DNA of 64,000 nt, from positions 682,001 to 746,000 of the forward strand of contig CP103021.1 of the NCBI GenBank assembly GCA_024752435.1. Direction: 5' to 3'. Below, piece by piece: positions 24,364 to 37,900 of the stretch. The translations under genes were made by a program, and so were the position numbers. Source of the stretch: Allantophomopsis cytisporea. Taxonomy: Eukaryota; Ascomycota; Leotiomycetes; Phacidiales; Phacidiaceae. Each line of letters starts with the position of its first letter. Position 1 is the stretch's first letter. Below the pieces are notes generated by a model. That model was given only the letters and a program-made list of their open reading frames with translations, made no database searches and was not told the origin of the DNA.

Positions 24364-25093
24364 CTAAATATACACCCCGATTCTAACTGTAAGTATCCCC
24401 TTAATAAAGGATATACCCCAACCTGTTGCCAAATCCTCTCGTCGGAATCTTGGAGTGATTCTACGGACATTTAGTTCGATTGTATTAGGATCGGCGAGGG
24501 TTGGGCAGAAGGTATCTGCATAGTACCAGTGTCTACTAGCGACACGGGCAGAAAGGGAGCTGTAAACAGCCCTCAAAGCGTCTTCAATCGACATATAGTC
24601 TAGGGCTGGCAGAGTCGCTGCATCAACAGCAGCGGTGCCGAGGGCCGAAAGCACCTCACGAGCACATGCTGGAGCAGGCGAACAGGCTGCGTGGGCCGAG
24701 GAGGGGGGCGGCAAAAACCGTCTAGGTCGTCATCGTCCTCATCCGAGGAGAAGAGAGAGGAGCGGGTATGGCGGAGGCGGAGGCAGAAGCAGAGGCAGAG
24801 AGCGAGGGTTGTAAAGAGGCAGAGGTGCTGCTTGACCGAGTACTTGCCTGTGGTTGAGGAGGAGGAGGAGACTGTAGCTGTTGGAATTGAAGTTAGCAAT
24901 TTGATTTATTAAGGCAGAAAGGAACCGGCACCGGAACGCAGGACAAGGAATTGGGAGACTGTGATATATCGAAAATGGACGGAAGATGTCTTACAGCCGG
25001 GCTTGGGCCTGTGCCGATGAAGTCGGCCATCGACTTCTGTCTCTTGTTAGAGACATCTTTTCCGAGCCCCTTTGGGGCGGGTCTTCTCGGCAT
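24364..25093 (-). pseudogene. frame-broken or mis-spliced hypothetical gene
   Basis: A plausible first exon starts at 25093 (MPRRPAPKGLGKDVSNKR, rich in basic residues, then MADFIGTGPSPA) and is followed by a good donor (GTAAGACA). After an acceptor (CCAACAG) comes a Ser/Pro/Ala-rich stretch, whose frame ends in a TAG near 24723, just after an acidic run in another frame. Coding-like sequence resumes in a different frame (APALDYMSIEDALRAVYSSL-like, to about 24420). No simple intron joins these frames cleanly, so a one-base indel or an unseen splice is needed. The family is not recognised. It may be a pseudogene or a real gene with an unusual intron. Confidence 0.4.
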
Positions 25094-25308
25094 ATCGGCG
25101 GGTGGCGGCTGGGCGGGAACAGTGTAATTGGGATATAAGACACAAAAGAGAAAAGGCGGATTCGAAGATGTTGTGCGAACGGTGGAGTGTGAGCTTTTTT
25201 CAAGGTATCAAAGTATAGGTGATGAGAAAACGACGCGTTGGGAAGGAACGACGCATCTTGAATTAGGAGTCACCCATCAAAAAGAGAACACAGTTATTTA
25301 TTATCTTC

Positions 25309-27142
25309 ATGACAACTAGCTATCTAAAACCACCCTTCTGTATTTCCTTCACGGGCAAACCAGTTCCTGTATACAAAGTGGATCTCAATTATATATTGCA
25401 TTATCCTTGGGCTATTCGCACTTGCGTACTGGATGCGATTTATAGGAAGGCTATGAAGTCCTCCTTGAATCTCATGATCTAGCTGACCAGAAAGCCCTCA
25501 CAAAGAACTTCGAAATTCCAGAAACTCGTTGCTTTCTTTCGATCTTGGATATATCGCCGTACACCTGGACGATTCATCTCATCCAAAAGCTATGGCGTCC
25601 TTGGGTTTATTCTCTTCTCGACTATGTTTCTGGCTGTCATGGCCTTCGCTCAGCGCCCATACTATCGTCAACACCGTGGCTATGGATCTCCTCCCATCGG
25701 AGTACGAACAGGAATGATGGCAGTCGCACTCACGCCGCCTGTCTTCGCCCTTTCAGGGAAAGTCAATATTATAACATATATCATGGGAATAAGCCACGAG
25801 AAGCTCAATATCGTGCATAGATATGTGTCTTACCTTATGTTCGTCCTGGCCATCATCCACACCGTTCCCTTCATCATCGCACCTCTCATAGACTCCAAAG
25901 GCGGCACTGCTCTCCTAAAGAAACAATGGTCTCCGCAAAGCCATGTTGTTGCGACCGAGTACTCCGGAATTGCACCCTTCGCCATTCTAGTTTTCATCTC
26001 CGCATTCAGCATTCCTTGGATTCGTTGTCGTGCCTATGAGAATTTCGTTCACTCCCACATCCTCGCCGCAATAGGATACCTGGCAGCCATGTTCTGGCAT
26101 GTAGCGGACGAGCTCGACTCTCCAAGCTATCTCTGGGCTACCGTAGGTATCTGGAGTTTCTCCATCCTTGCACGTTTCCTCACGAAGTTCAAGTCGAACA
26201 ACCTCAAAGGCGAACATGCACATATTGAGGATATCGATGAAGGCATGCTTCTCATGACCATCAAGAGCCTCGAAATCGAATGGAAGCCCAGCCAACATGT
26301 CTTCTTGCGTTTCCCCACCCTTGCACCTCTAGACAACCACCCCTTTACTATCGCCAGCACCTGCACTTCTACCTACGTCGTGGACAAGGAGGGGAACACT
26401 TCTGCACCCCCTCTCAGATTCCTGATCCGCCCACACGATGGAATCACAAAAAAGCTGGCTAAGCACGCTGGGTCTTCTGTCATGGCATATATTGACGGCC
26501 CATACGGCCACTACGAGGCGCTTGAGAACAAATACGAGAACGTCATTCTGATCGCTGGTGGCTCTGGTATCTCAGCCATGCTCCCGCACCTAATCCACCT
26601 GGCCAAGAAACTCGGGCAACGAGGGTGTATCACTAAGGAGGTCAAATTGATTTGGACGGTGAAGACGAAGAATGCGCTGAAGTGGATTGAGGAAGATTTA
26701 CAAGAGGTCTTGGATATTGCGCCGGAGGGTACTGTCAGTGTTGAGTACTTTGTAACCACTGAGAACCTGCCAGAGCGACCGGAAGAGAAGGAGGCAGATG
26801 AAGCTTCAATTGGACTCAAGAGAGATGGTGTTGAGGCTCATACACCGAGACATTATCCTGGAAAAGGCAAGTTTGGTAGACCTGACTTCGGAACAATGAT
26901 TCCTGATATGTTGCTGGGAAGAACCTGCGTTCTAGGTAAGGGTTCTGTATCTACTATCAAGATGTTTACTGACAGATGTAGCATGTGGTCCTGAAGAGAT
27001 GAAGGTTGATGTTAGCAATTCGGCGGCAAGAGCTCAGAGGAAGGTCAGGCAAGGCTTGGTTCAAGAAGTTGCTCTTCGGACAGAGACCTTTGGATGGCAG
27101 TGTAGATTTATTGGTACAAGCATAGTGGTTTGGTACAGCTAA
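25309..27142 (+). CDS. ferric-chelate reductase (FRE/NOX-type transmembrane flavocytochrome)
   Basis: The main exon is sure from about 25491 to 26935; a 40-nt intron (26936-26975) and a last exon to 27142 follow. The 5' end is unresolved. A strong membrane segment (WISIIYCIILGLFALAYW) lies at about 25379-25432 in another frame behind a good acceptor at 25363, so at least one further exon and intron must exist upstream; the start given is the nearest ATG in the main frame and may be wrong. The ferric-reductase domain has the paired haem His residues in LNIVHR, IIHT, NFVHSH and FWHV. The FAD motif reads HPFTIAS, followed by GPYG, and the NADPH loop is GGSGISAMLPHL. The C-terminus has the family sequence RTETFGW, then about ten extra residues. 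It would reduce extracellular ferric or cupric ions at the plasma membrane. Confidence 0.85.
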
Positions 27143-28130
27143 ATTGGCAATGAAGTTATGATTACATGATTACGTCACTGAAGGTGAACGTTGTATAGAT
27201 ATTTAGAATTGTAAATTCTACTCTATATTTTTGCCACAACTAGGAATATGAGTAAGGTTATGGTCCTTCGTCATGCATGACGATTGAGGTACTGAGGGGA
27301 ATCGTCTGTCAGCCAAAGCTCTCATTTTTATAGATAAATATGTTTTTGTTAACTTCCCTTAACAACCCGCTAATGTTCAAGTATTTAATGCCTCTATTAT
27401 CTACAGTTTCGAGTTGTTGGCGGTTTCTTTTATTTATTGCTACTTGAAGATATAATCTACTCAACCTATGACGTTCATTGATACTCTAGACGTCCTGTGC
27501 CATTTCCCTCTCCTGATACGAACAACATTGTCCTTTGCATAAACTCGAGCCAAGGCATCGCGTGTTGCCAGCGCATTTACCACTCCTTGTTGAGCAGTAC
27601 TCACCATGCAAAGGAAAAACGCCTGATACTAATACGAAGTCCAAATAGTTTATCTCAAGTCAAGAGCAACTAAACATGCAGAGATCTGTTCCTTCTTATC
27701 AGAGAGTTTAACTTCCACCAGATCATCTAAGTTTATGAGGTACATCGTTCTCTCCTTGCTTCGATCTTCATCTGCAGTGCGGGGTATGGGGAGATATCCA
27801 CATCTTTAAGGGATCCGGTCATTATGGTTATGTATAACAATAAATGCAGTGACGAACACCCTGAATTTACCTTTTCTCAGATCGATCCAACGACATCCCG
27901 CATCAACATCGCTGCCCGTTTGTCGCTCTGGAGTTCATGTATCATGTACGGAACTGCAGGCCAGTTCCCCATTGTACCTTATTTGCATTGGCTTTTCAAC
28001 TTTGCGGCTCCTTGCTTCAGCGGGAGATCTGCGTCTACCCGCAACTCTGGCTCGAATAACTGCCATCGCCGATTGGCTTTGCTTGTTGATGTGTAACAGT
28101 ATGCACACAGGCACTGCAGAAAGGAGATTC

Positions 28131-28160
28131 TGATCTGATCTGATCTGATCTGATCTGATC
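28131..28160. repeat. (TGATC)6 tandem repeat
   Basis: Six perfect copies of TGATC, seen directly. Confidence 0.95.
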
Positions 28161-30194
28161 TCGACAGCAGTCGAGATACGCCGTGGTCTGATTTCTCTGT
28201 ATTTGACTCAGCTGTAGTTTATCTATTTGGAAGGGCGTTCCCTTACTTTCGTCCGGGGAAATGCGGTTCGTCCGGATGATCATCAGAATTTCAACGTCCT
28301 TGGGAGAGAGGAGTGCATACTCTGTACATGTATGCATGCATAGGAAGGTAGGTTGGTACTTTACAGTATTCCGGAGTAAAGAATAACTCTGAAGCACATA
28401 ATGTATGTATAGGCAGTAGATACGATGTATGCGCGCAGTACGTTCGAAAGTAAGGCATTTCCCTACATGATATTTGGAAGAACTGTTCGCAATGCGTGAG
28501 GGCTTCTTAGAGTTTTAAAAGTCGTTGGGTCTGATGCATTTGGATTGGAAGGCCATACATATGTACAGCAAATTGCTGAGATGCAACTCACAGCTTTCTG
28601 TCAATGATCATCATCAGCGAACGCCGGGTAATTTCCATAACATTCGTATTGCACAGCGGCACTTGAGATACTTCTCGACTACTAGTGACATGTCAATACT
28701 CATTTCATGCATCCTACGGTACCCTACGTCAATTCACTTTGTCGGGTTCTGAATGTTTCCCTAATCTCGCTAGCCTATTCTCGTGCACACGATACATACA
28801 TCCAGACCTATACAATAGAGTGTGGGGGGATCGTTCGATGTTCCAACAGTGGCAAAACATTCAACATAAGCTTCCCGACACTCAACAGGATGAAAAAGCT
28901 TATGATGTGATGCGATTGAGTCGAGATGCTTTTGCCTTGATTTTATGTGTTGAGGTTCTATGCATACGTACAGTATGTGTAGTGTGGTAACGTCGTAATA
29001 TGTGCAATTCGGTCGGGTCTGTGGTAATGCCGTGAATACCTTGCTTGATATGCGAGAAAGCCTGACTACCACCAACATCAAGTGCATATGCCAGTCGGAC
29101 TGCAATGTAATGTAAATACATATACACAGTATACGCACTGTCTGTATGCCTGTGTGCCCTGGTATGCCCCCGGTATGTGCCTGTGTTGCTGCATACCCTA
29201 CCTAGCTGGACGTACTTGATCACTCATGAAAATACAGTATCTTCTGGGTATGTATGGATGTACATACCGTACCTACTTCTCTGGCCCATGGCGCTCATAC
29301 TTCACAAGTCAATATATCGTACATGCACATGCATACTTATGGGCCGTTCCGATAACTCTCCGCGCAGCTGAGTACTGTTGATAAACATCTCTCCGGAGAT
29401 TTCAACCTTGACTTTCTGGTGGGAAAAATATCTTGAAGGTTCGAGAGAGGTCGAGGATTGAGGGGTCGAGGGGTAACGATGAGAGAGCGAGCTTGAGCTT
29501 GGCCTTCTGGCGGTCTGATACGCGAATAATGAATCTGGACGATCACTCAATGTTCTGCATATATGGGTACCTAAGTGAGATGTTTCTAGAGGTGTTTTGG
29601 GTCTCGTTTTCTTGTTAGTTTAGGTGATCGGCAAAAGGCAATAGTACAAGACATGCGCACGTAATGACCTGGAGTAGTATTGTATATCGCTTTTGATTTG
29701 AATTTCAAATATGTGTATCATGATAAAAATTCCGATTTCGCACTTGAGTAGTTGTATTTGAGCTTTCTTGGGCTCTGCTCGTCTTTGGCAGGTTCCGCTT
29801 AGGGCGTTTTGTATGTTTCACCTCCTATTTTGAGGCTGACGGATCAAAAAGCCACCGGTAATTAAAGATGCCGCGGACAGCGGTTTGTGGTGAGTGAGTA
29901 TTATGTGGCGGCGGCTCTACGATAACGGCATGTCCCTTGTCAGGTTTCATTATTCAACAATGCATGGGCAACGAGAAGACGAACAGTGACGGTGTCAAGC
30001 AATTATGCATCATTAAGCATACATATAACAGTCCAAAGGCCTAATCTTTGAATCAATGGCGAATATGCTTCAATAATCATCCCTCCTTCGCCTCCTTCCC
30101 TCTCGATTGCCGTTGATTTTCTTCGTTCCTTGTTTTAGTGCCACGTCCCGATGTCGTGGGGTTAATATTTGCCGTTCACCTTCACAGAATGGAC

Positions 30195-30268
30195 TATGTA
30201 TGTATGTATGTATGTATGTAGGTAGATAGGTATGTAAGGTATGTGTGTATGTCTGTCTGTCTGTCCGT
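30195..30268. repeat. compound (TATG)n / (TCTG)n microsatellite
   Basis: About six and a half copies of TATG, then imperfect GTAGGTAT units, then about four TCTG units. Confidence 0.9.
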
Positions 30269-31140
30269 CGCGTACATATCGGCTCTTTTCTCTTCTCTCA
30301 ACTTCACCTCGTCAGGCTCAACCATCCAACGGGGCGGCAGGCAAAACGTGATTTCAGCCTCAGCTTTCCAAGATTGCAAAGATATCACTTCCGGCAACGA
30401 TCTACGTTCCCATAATTATTCGCTATTAATATGAAGACTATTGACTACCCGGTCACTGTAACTTTGTAGGCATCATGATAGCGTTGCTGTCATTTCTCAG
30501 CCATTGTTCTTTTCCCCGACGATCCTATCCCTTTGATGATGAATGAGGAGATAGAGGCGTGGGTGATCTGTTCTACTATTCACATACACTCGGTATGAGT
30601 GGGGTGAATGGCATCTGGAGTACTGTGCCATATGATGGAAACCCCCTCGTGGAGGACCATGGTCCATAGATTCGACGGAACCCCAGGTTCCCAGCAATCC
30701 ATATCCTTATGGAGATGTATTAGATTCGTAAGCTCATGCGTGAGTTGGGGAGAGCAAATTCAACATAACCCGCGATTATAGGCAATTATCAGTAGAACTT
30801 TTGTACATGTGGGAAGAGAAAGGACTTCCTTGTAGCTTGTCACCAGTCTCGTTGTGATGTATGAACTGTATATGCAGTCACGTAGTCTTAATCAAGTGAT
30901 TTCATTAGGGGGAGAATGGGCGTGTCGACAGTCAGGGCCGACGAGGCCCGTCGTTCACTAACGGCCTTTGAAATTTGTTCAGTAAGAAACACTTTACTCC
31001 CTACCGGTCATAGTTCACTAGGGTGTCCCGGTAGGCGGGGGACCCTACGGATCGGAGCTACATACCTACATAAGGCGGTGCTGCTAGGATATGTACGATG
31101 CTCCGAGAGAGATGGACGTGAGTTTGCGCTGATATGACGG

Positions 31141-31205
31141 TAATGATGGTGATGATGATGGTGATGGGGATGGTGATGTGATGGTGATGTGATGGTGATA
31201 ATGGT
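31141..31205. repeat. imperfect GATGGT / GATGTGATGGT repeats
   Basis: Short, imperfect units built from GAT and GGT, seen directly over 65 bases. Confidence 0.85.
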
Positions 31206-34200
31206 AAGGAATAAAAGGCTTTTCGTAGTGACGGCTTAACAGATATTCCTAACAATCACCGTAACCTACATATATTTGACATGCTTCTAGTCCTTCTTTA
31301 TTATGCTTTCTCATGCCTACTAGGATCCTGCATCTCTTTATCTCTTCATTCACTTACTTCAGCTTCCATTTTGCCTCTCCTGATACACCAGAGGCGTGAG
31401 AGACGTGAGAGGCTCAGATGGATACCTTATCTTGACCTTCCCATCAATCTCCTCTAATTTCCAGGGCCACACTTGTATGCTGACCTCAGATAAACCAAGC
31501 GGGAGGGGTTTTTTCCAATAGTTCTTTTTCTTTCATTTTTTCATTTTAGCATTTCGTATGCGCAGTAAATCCTACAGGACCCGTAGATGACCCGAAAATC
31601 ATTGAGATGTGGTGTGAATGAATACTGAACCGATAGATGTTGACATCTAGCAACAATTGTAAGTAAAGCTGAGCCCTCGGTGACATTCCGAGCCTTCCTA
31701 TCAAAATGACTCTGAATCCTAGATCTGGTCGTCTCTGCTCTCAGATGGGGACGACTGCACGCACAGTCGTGCCCACTGCTGCTTGCTTATTCGGCAACTC
31801 GGGTCGCATTTAAAACCCTTGGACGTGCGTGCTATTTACTATCACTTCGACATTTCCTGCATGTCTCGCCCAGAGCTTCTTGGGTCACCAGTGGTGCATC
31901 AAAGGCAGTCAAGTGCAACTAAATTATTCGGAAATGCGTTGAAAGTTTGTAATAGTGACGACGATCCTTTCATATCAATCTCCTATCGCCGACTAAGCAG
32001 TACTTGTACAGCCAAGTGGTACATGCGCAGAAGAAAAAAGAACACAAACAAAATCACGTGCACGATAAGAAAATATCTTGGCTTACAGCCATTACCGTTG
32101 CGTGGCTGGACACTACTGGTGCTACTGTTGATACTAGCCAGCACTTCCTGGCTTGACACTGCGAACTCCCGCCGCCTACGACTTGACCTGGCGCGGTATG
32201 TCGTCGGTGGCAGCGTCGTGCTTTCAACTGGAGAGAGAGAAGGAGAGAGAGAGCTTGTACCAGCATGCGCGTTCAAAAGAAAAGCGCTGCCCCTTCGAAT
32301 GATATTTTCATATGGCTGCAGGAGCCGTGGAATTTCAGCCAATTATCACCACTATAAATACAATATACTTCAGCCATAGATTACTCATGGATTAAAAGTA
32401 ACGTCCTGCATATGTAGCAAGTAGAATGGGGGTGTTTAGGTATGAAGAAGGTATGGGTCTTCAAGCTTCGTCGATTCCTTTGAATTATCCTCGGAGTATT
32501 GATTCTTCAAACTTGATTTTTTGGAGCTGGCAGCGAAATCTCTTGTGGCAATTAATCAAAACAACAATATACTGGATAATAATCATCGGGAACAATCCTT
32601 ACCTCACACAAGTCGCCTCGGAAAGCAAACACTGCTTCTTTCGGATGCAAAATCATAATTGACTATGCATCTCGTCTTGCTGCTTCTCTGAACTCTTTGG
32701 ATTTTACTTAGGCCATCTATCTATCCGTCCATCGGCAGATATCCATGTCACCCACCATGCATCAATATCTACTATTACTATACTACGCAGTACCACGCTC
32801 TTACACCCACTCCTATAATCATGAAACAGCAGAAATCCTCTGTCGCGATATGACTACAATTTCATTTGAGCCTCCCAAAAGTATGTACTGTACATACCTG
32901 TTATCATTCTCGCCTCTTATGGTATGAGTCTGATAAAGTGCTTGCTCAATATTTCGGTGGTATATGCTTGTCAGCTCATATCGAGCATAGCGCAGTTGGT
33001 ATCTGTCAAGTCGAGTCGAGTCGAGAGGAAGCAGATTGAGATGCAAAAGGGTGTTTGTCTCTGTGCCGTTGTGGGGCTCTTCAACGGCCTGCATTACTGG
33101 GTGGCTTCCACCACTAGATTCCTCGGTCGAAAGCCTCTTCAGGAACATGACTCCAACCCAAACGGCTGCCGAGTTGGTCTTTGCATCTCTCGCACGGCTT
33201 TTTCATTACCAAAGAAAAGGAAGAGACAGAAACCACACAGACACAGTGACAATCCAATAACCTTGGAAGCACGAGATGGATCTGGATGAGCACATAAAGA
33301 TCAGGATCAGAGTGTCATCATCACTCTCGCCAAAGGATTGGTTGGACTGGGAGTGGAAGCTCTCCACCAACCCTATTTCATGATTTTTGCCTGTGGGGGT
33401 GCCTTTGACTGACAACGCGAACGACCCAGACGACTCAGTCCTTCTCAGCTCCATACTCTCATCGATACATAATACTCGGAGGACCGCTTCGGATACGAGT
33501 AAACAAGACTAGCTAGATAAACGAAACATAAGTCAAAAGCAAAAAAACCACAACTTCAACCAGGATCAACGACATATCCGCAGCCTTTGCTTGCGGTGAG
33601 GGAGACAAAGCGAGGCAAAGCAAGGTGTATGCTCAGGCGATCTCGTATCAACAGACAGCAATAGACAGACAATATTCATCGTCCTGGCCCCATTCAATGA
33701 GTCCCCATCGAGATACTCCCAACGAATTCAGTTGCCTTCGTCAGTGCCATGGGTGTCTGCATTTGTCCTGCATTTCATATCAATTACAAGCTGGATATGC
33801 GTGACGCCAAGGAGGCTGCATCTACTCGATTATGCCTTCCCGCATATGACAGTTTCACAAAGATTTGAACCCATTTCCCACAGTACAGTCGAGTACTTTA
33901 AATTTTTCGCCATCGAAGGGTGACGGTGGAAGGGATGTATCCTAGGTCACCCCCCGGCCGTGCTGGCCATCTACCTGGACATCGGGGGAACAGTAAATCC
34001 ACTGCAATCCCTCCATCTATATCCATGCCGACGATCAGATTTTGCCTGGTTAGCAAACAAGCCAATCTCACAGAGTACCGCCAGCTTTTTTGTGGATCAC
34101 GAAATCTCTTGAGAGGTCGTCGACGACTGTGCACATTAGTCCGAATGGTCCGCGCTCTCACACGCAGACACTAAGTACTGTCACCTAGCAAGGTAATACT

Positions 34201-34910
34201 CCACCCCAACTATTGCTCGTAAGTATGTACAGTACGTACCACTCCCACCACCACCACCTCCACCACCCACCAACCATCCAATACCATCAACAGGCACCAT
34301 CATACTACCTCCATATACACGTATGTTCTGTACTATGTATACGCCGTACTATGTTTATGTACTATGCTCCTGCACCAGCAACGGAAGCGCTTCCATGGCT
34401 TACCCTGGCATCTTTACATGGTTTTTATCTTTTTATCTCAATCTCTACCCAAGCATGTTCATCCATTATCTTTTTGTCTTACCCACTTTCACAACACATG
34501 TCCCTTTCTCTGGGTCACCTTTCAATATGATACCCCCCAAAGGTTAGGCCCGGTGTTAGCTCTGTTCTTGTTTGCCCAATATCAGGTTAATTCTTCACTT
34601 CTTTCATCTGATATCCACAGAGCCGTCCTTTTGTTGTTTTGCCCCGAGATTGACTAGCTGATAGAGAAGGTTGATACCATGTCATGGAACAATCTCCTAA
34701 GTGGCTCTTGGCCATGCATCTCATCAACTCGTGTCATAGTTTAGTAGTGTATCTTAGAATTCCATGAAGTCCACTTTACCATCTTCTGCACCACAGATAT
34801 AATTCCCTTCCCTTTCTCCTCCTCTCAATTCTTTTGGACGTTTTTCCCATCTGTTATGTCTCCATCCAGCTTATAGTCTTTCGTTCTATTGATACCCAGC
34901 GGCAACCTTC

Positions 34911-37900
34911 ATGATGTTTTGGCCTAACAACATCGCCGCGGTACTCGCATGTATCCCATCCGTATTGGCCCTCAGTTACGACATCAACCAAGTTGGATAC
35001 AATCTTAATGAGAACGAGACGGCCACTGTGGCCACAGACTATTGGGGAGAATGGACGGATCACAATTTCACAGCGTCGCCATCGAATTGGCGATTTCCCT
35101 TTTACGCCGTCACACTTGATAGATATGTGAATGGAGACCCAACGAATGATGAAGCAAATGGCACAGTCTTTGAACATGACTGGATGTCGAACCAATTCCG
35201 CTTTGGTGGAGATTTAGCTGGACTAACTAATGATTTGGATTACATTCACGGACTGGGTATCAAGGTGCGGAGATCTCGGAATTGATATTGTACTCTTCTA
35301 ATATCATACAGGCTTTGTATATGACCGGAAGTCCTTTTATCAACATGCCATGGTCAGGAGACGGCTATGGACCTTTGGATTTCACTCTCTTGGATCATCA
35401 TCACGGTATGATTGAGGACTGGAGAAACCTCATCAACGCAATTCACGCCAAAGGGATGTATGTTATTCTGGATAACACCATGGCAACGTAAGTAAAACCC
35501 GAAGACATGAAAGATTCACGTATAATGACTGTTTCAGTATGGGAGATCTCATCGGTTTCGAAGGATACCTCAATGCTAGTACTCCTTTCAACTGGGAAGA
35601 ATACAATTATATCTGGAAAGAGGATCGCAGATACCACGACTTCCAACCTGGTGATGTCAAGTTGGACAACGAAACTTGTGTATATCCAAGAATTTGGAGT
35701 GAAGAAGGCCATCAGCTTGGCACAGATATCACTGACAACTACAACGGTTGCAGAGACAGCGAGTTCGATCAGGTATGTGGGGGTTACCGATTTTCAAGTT
35801 TGTCATTCTAACTTCGTTGTACAGTATGGTGATATGAAAGGCGTTGGTTCTTTTCCCTCATATATCACCCAATTATCTAAATTCGCCAGCGTTCAAGACC
35901 GGTTAAGGGAATGGCATCGACCTGTGCTGGAAAAGATCAAGCGCATGTCGTGTGTCCAAATCGCCATGCTCGATATTGATGGATTCCGTATGGATAAGGG
36001 GCTGCAAACGACTATAGACGCCATGGCCGAGTTCACAAGCTACATGCGTGAGTGTGCTGCTGATTACAACAAGGAGAACTTCTTCATCGTAGGTGAAGTT
36101 GTTGGAGAAGTTCCATTGGCTGCTGTCTACATTGGCCGTGGTACCGAGCCTGAGAATGCCTTCACCAACGTTACCGAAGCTATGATGGCCTCGAACACCA
36201 GCAACACGACGACATATATTCGCGAGTTTGGCAACAGTGGATTGGACGGTACGGCATTTCATTACCCGACTTACGGAGGCATGACCAGATTTCTCGGACT
36301 TGATGGAGACATCGGTGGAAACGGTGTTGATTTCGTCGGTTTCTGGGAGAACATGCTCAAAACAGATGATATGGTAAATCCAAGCACTGGCGTGTTCGAC
36401 CCTCGACAGATGTTCGGTATGACGAACCAGGATGTTTTCAGGTGGCCGGCTTTGTCAAACGGTACCCAACGACAGGCCCTTGGTGCTTTCATTACCACCC
36501 TTGAGATGGTCGGCATTCCATTGATACTGTTCGGCGAAGAGCAGGAGTACTATGTTCTTGAGAGTACTGCTGCCGACTACGTGTTTGGTAGAGGTCCAAT
36601 GGCTTCAGCTCGCGCATGGCAGCTTCACGGATGCAACACAGTTGGCGAAGAAGTCTATGTTGATATGCCTTTCAATAGTTCCAGGCACGGCTGCAATGAC
36701 GACAGTGTCAGTCTTGACCACAGAGACCCATCCAAGCAGATGAGGAACATCTACAAGCGTATGTTCGAACTGAGACGACAATACCCTGTTCTTAATGATG
36801 GATGGGTTCTGGAGACTCTTTCCAACAAGACCGAGGACATCTACTATCCTGGAAGTGAGGGCATGGCCACTCCCACTGGTCTTTGGAGTGTATACCGTGG
36901 TCGACAGCAAGTGCTCCAGGACTTGTCAGGCGATGGAGCAGGAAACCAAGGAGTATGGTTTATCTATCATAATGTGGACGCAACTACCGACTATTCCTTC
37001 GATTGCTCAAATTCGACTGATGCGCTCATTTCTCCTTTCAGCAATGGCACCACCGTCAAGAATTTGTTCTATCCTTACGATGAGCACACTTTGGAAGCCT
37101 CCACTCAAACCAGAAACATCGAGGGCGCCGAGGGATACAATGGATGTCTATCCAACATGACCATGCTTCCTTGGGCGTTCAAGGCCTACGTTCCAATTGC
37201 CAACTGGACCTACCCAGCACCAACGATTACTTCAGTTAGTCCAAGTCACGATCAGCGCATTGTCTCTTCTGTTGGCCCCGATGAGACTGAGGACATCACT
37301 ATCGAAATCCACTTCTCGACTCCGATGGATTGCGATTCCGTTACTGATAGCTTCAACATCACTTCCGCCACTCTTGATTCTGTAACTCCAACTGTCAACA
37401 GGTCCAGCATCTATTGTCAAACCGTCGATTCTGATCCCCCATATCTTGTGGGTGCTCCCGCTGGTGAATGGACCTATCGCGTTCAGCTCCTTAATGTTGC
37501 ACATGGTGTTCACCAGTTCATCATCAACAATGCCACCAATCAAGCCAAGAACCAATCTACTGGTGCATCTGACAAGTTTATGTTCAGAATCGGTGGAACT
37601 GACAACCCTGTGGTCTTTCCACACATTGGTAACTACAGCACGTCACTTTATAACCAGGATTCTTCAACTGGCGACCTTTACATAGCCCCACACGCAGCCG
37701 GAGCGGATATGTTGCGTTACTCAACCAATTGGGGAAGCTCCTGGAGCGATTGGCAAAATTACACCACCGGTAACATCACAGTTCAAGAGCAAAGCTGGAA
37801 CGGAACTAAGACTCAGGAGTGGACTGGTGACCACATTGTTGTTCAGTTCTGGAGCAAGTTGACGGGAAGTGCTGAACACATGCAACACGGAGATATAAAT

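Larger units (their letters stand above)
27143..34910. other. long gene-poor region upstream of the glucan synthase
   Basis: About 7.8 kb with no gene I can support. It holds several microsatellites (listed separately), many short overlapping frames without motifs, and pyrimidine-rich DNA in the last 1.5 kb that looks like the promoter and a long leader of the glucan synthase. An open frame of 198 codons at 31783-32379 begins with TTG, not ATG, and shows no domain. Confidence 0.5.

Noticed and set aside
28770..29223. Minus-strand frames of 107-122 codons
   Set aside because: Two frames overlap each other, are rich in Thr/Tyr/His from simple TGTA-type repeats and have no motif.
31783..32379. 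Open frame of 198 codons upstream of the glucan synthase
   Set aside because: It starts with TTG, shows no motif and has repeat-derived residues; no splice-consistent extension was found.
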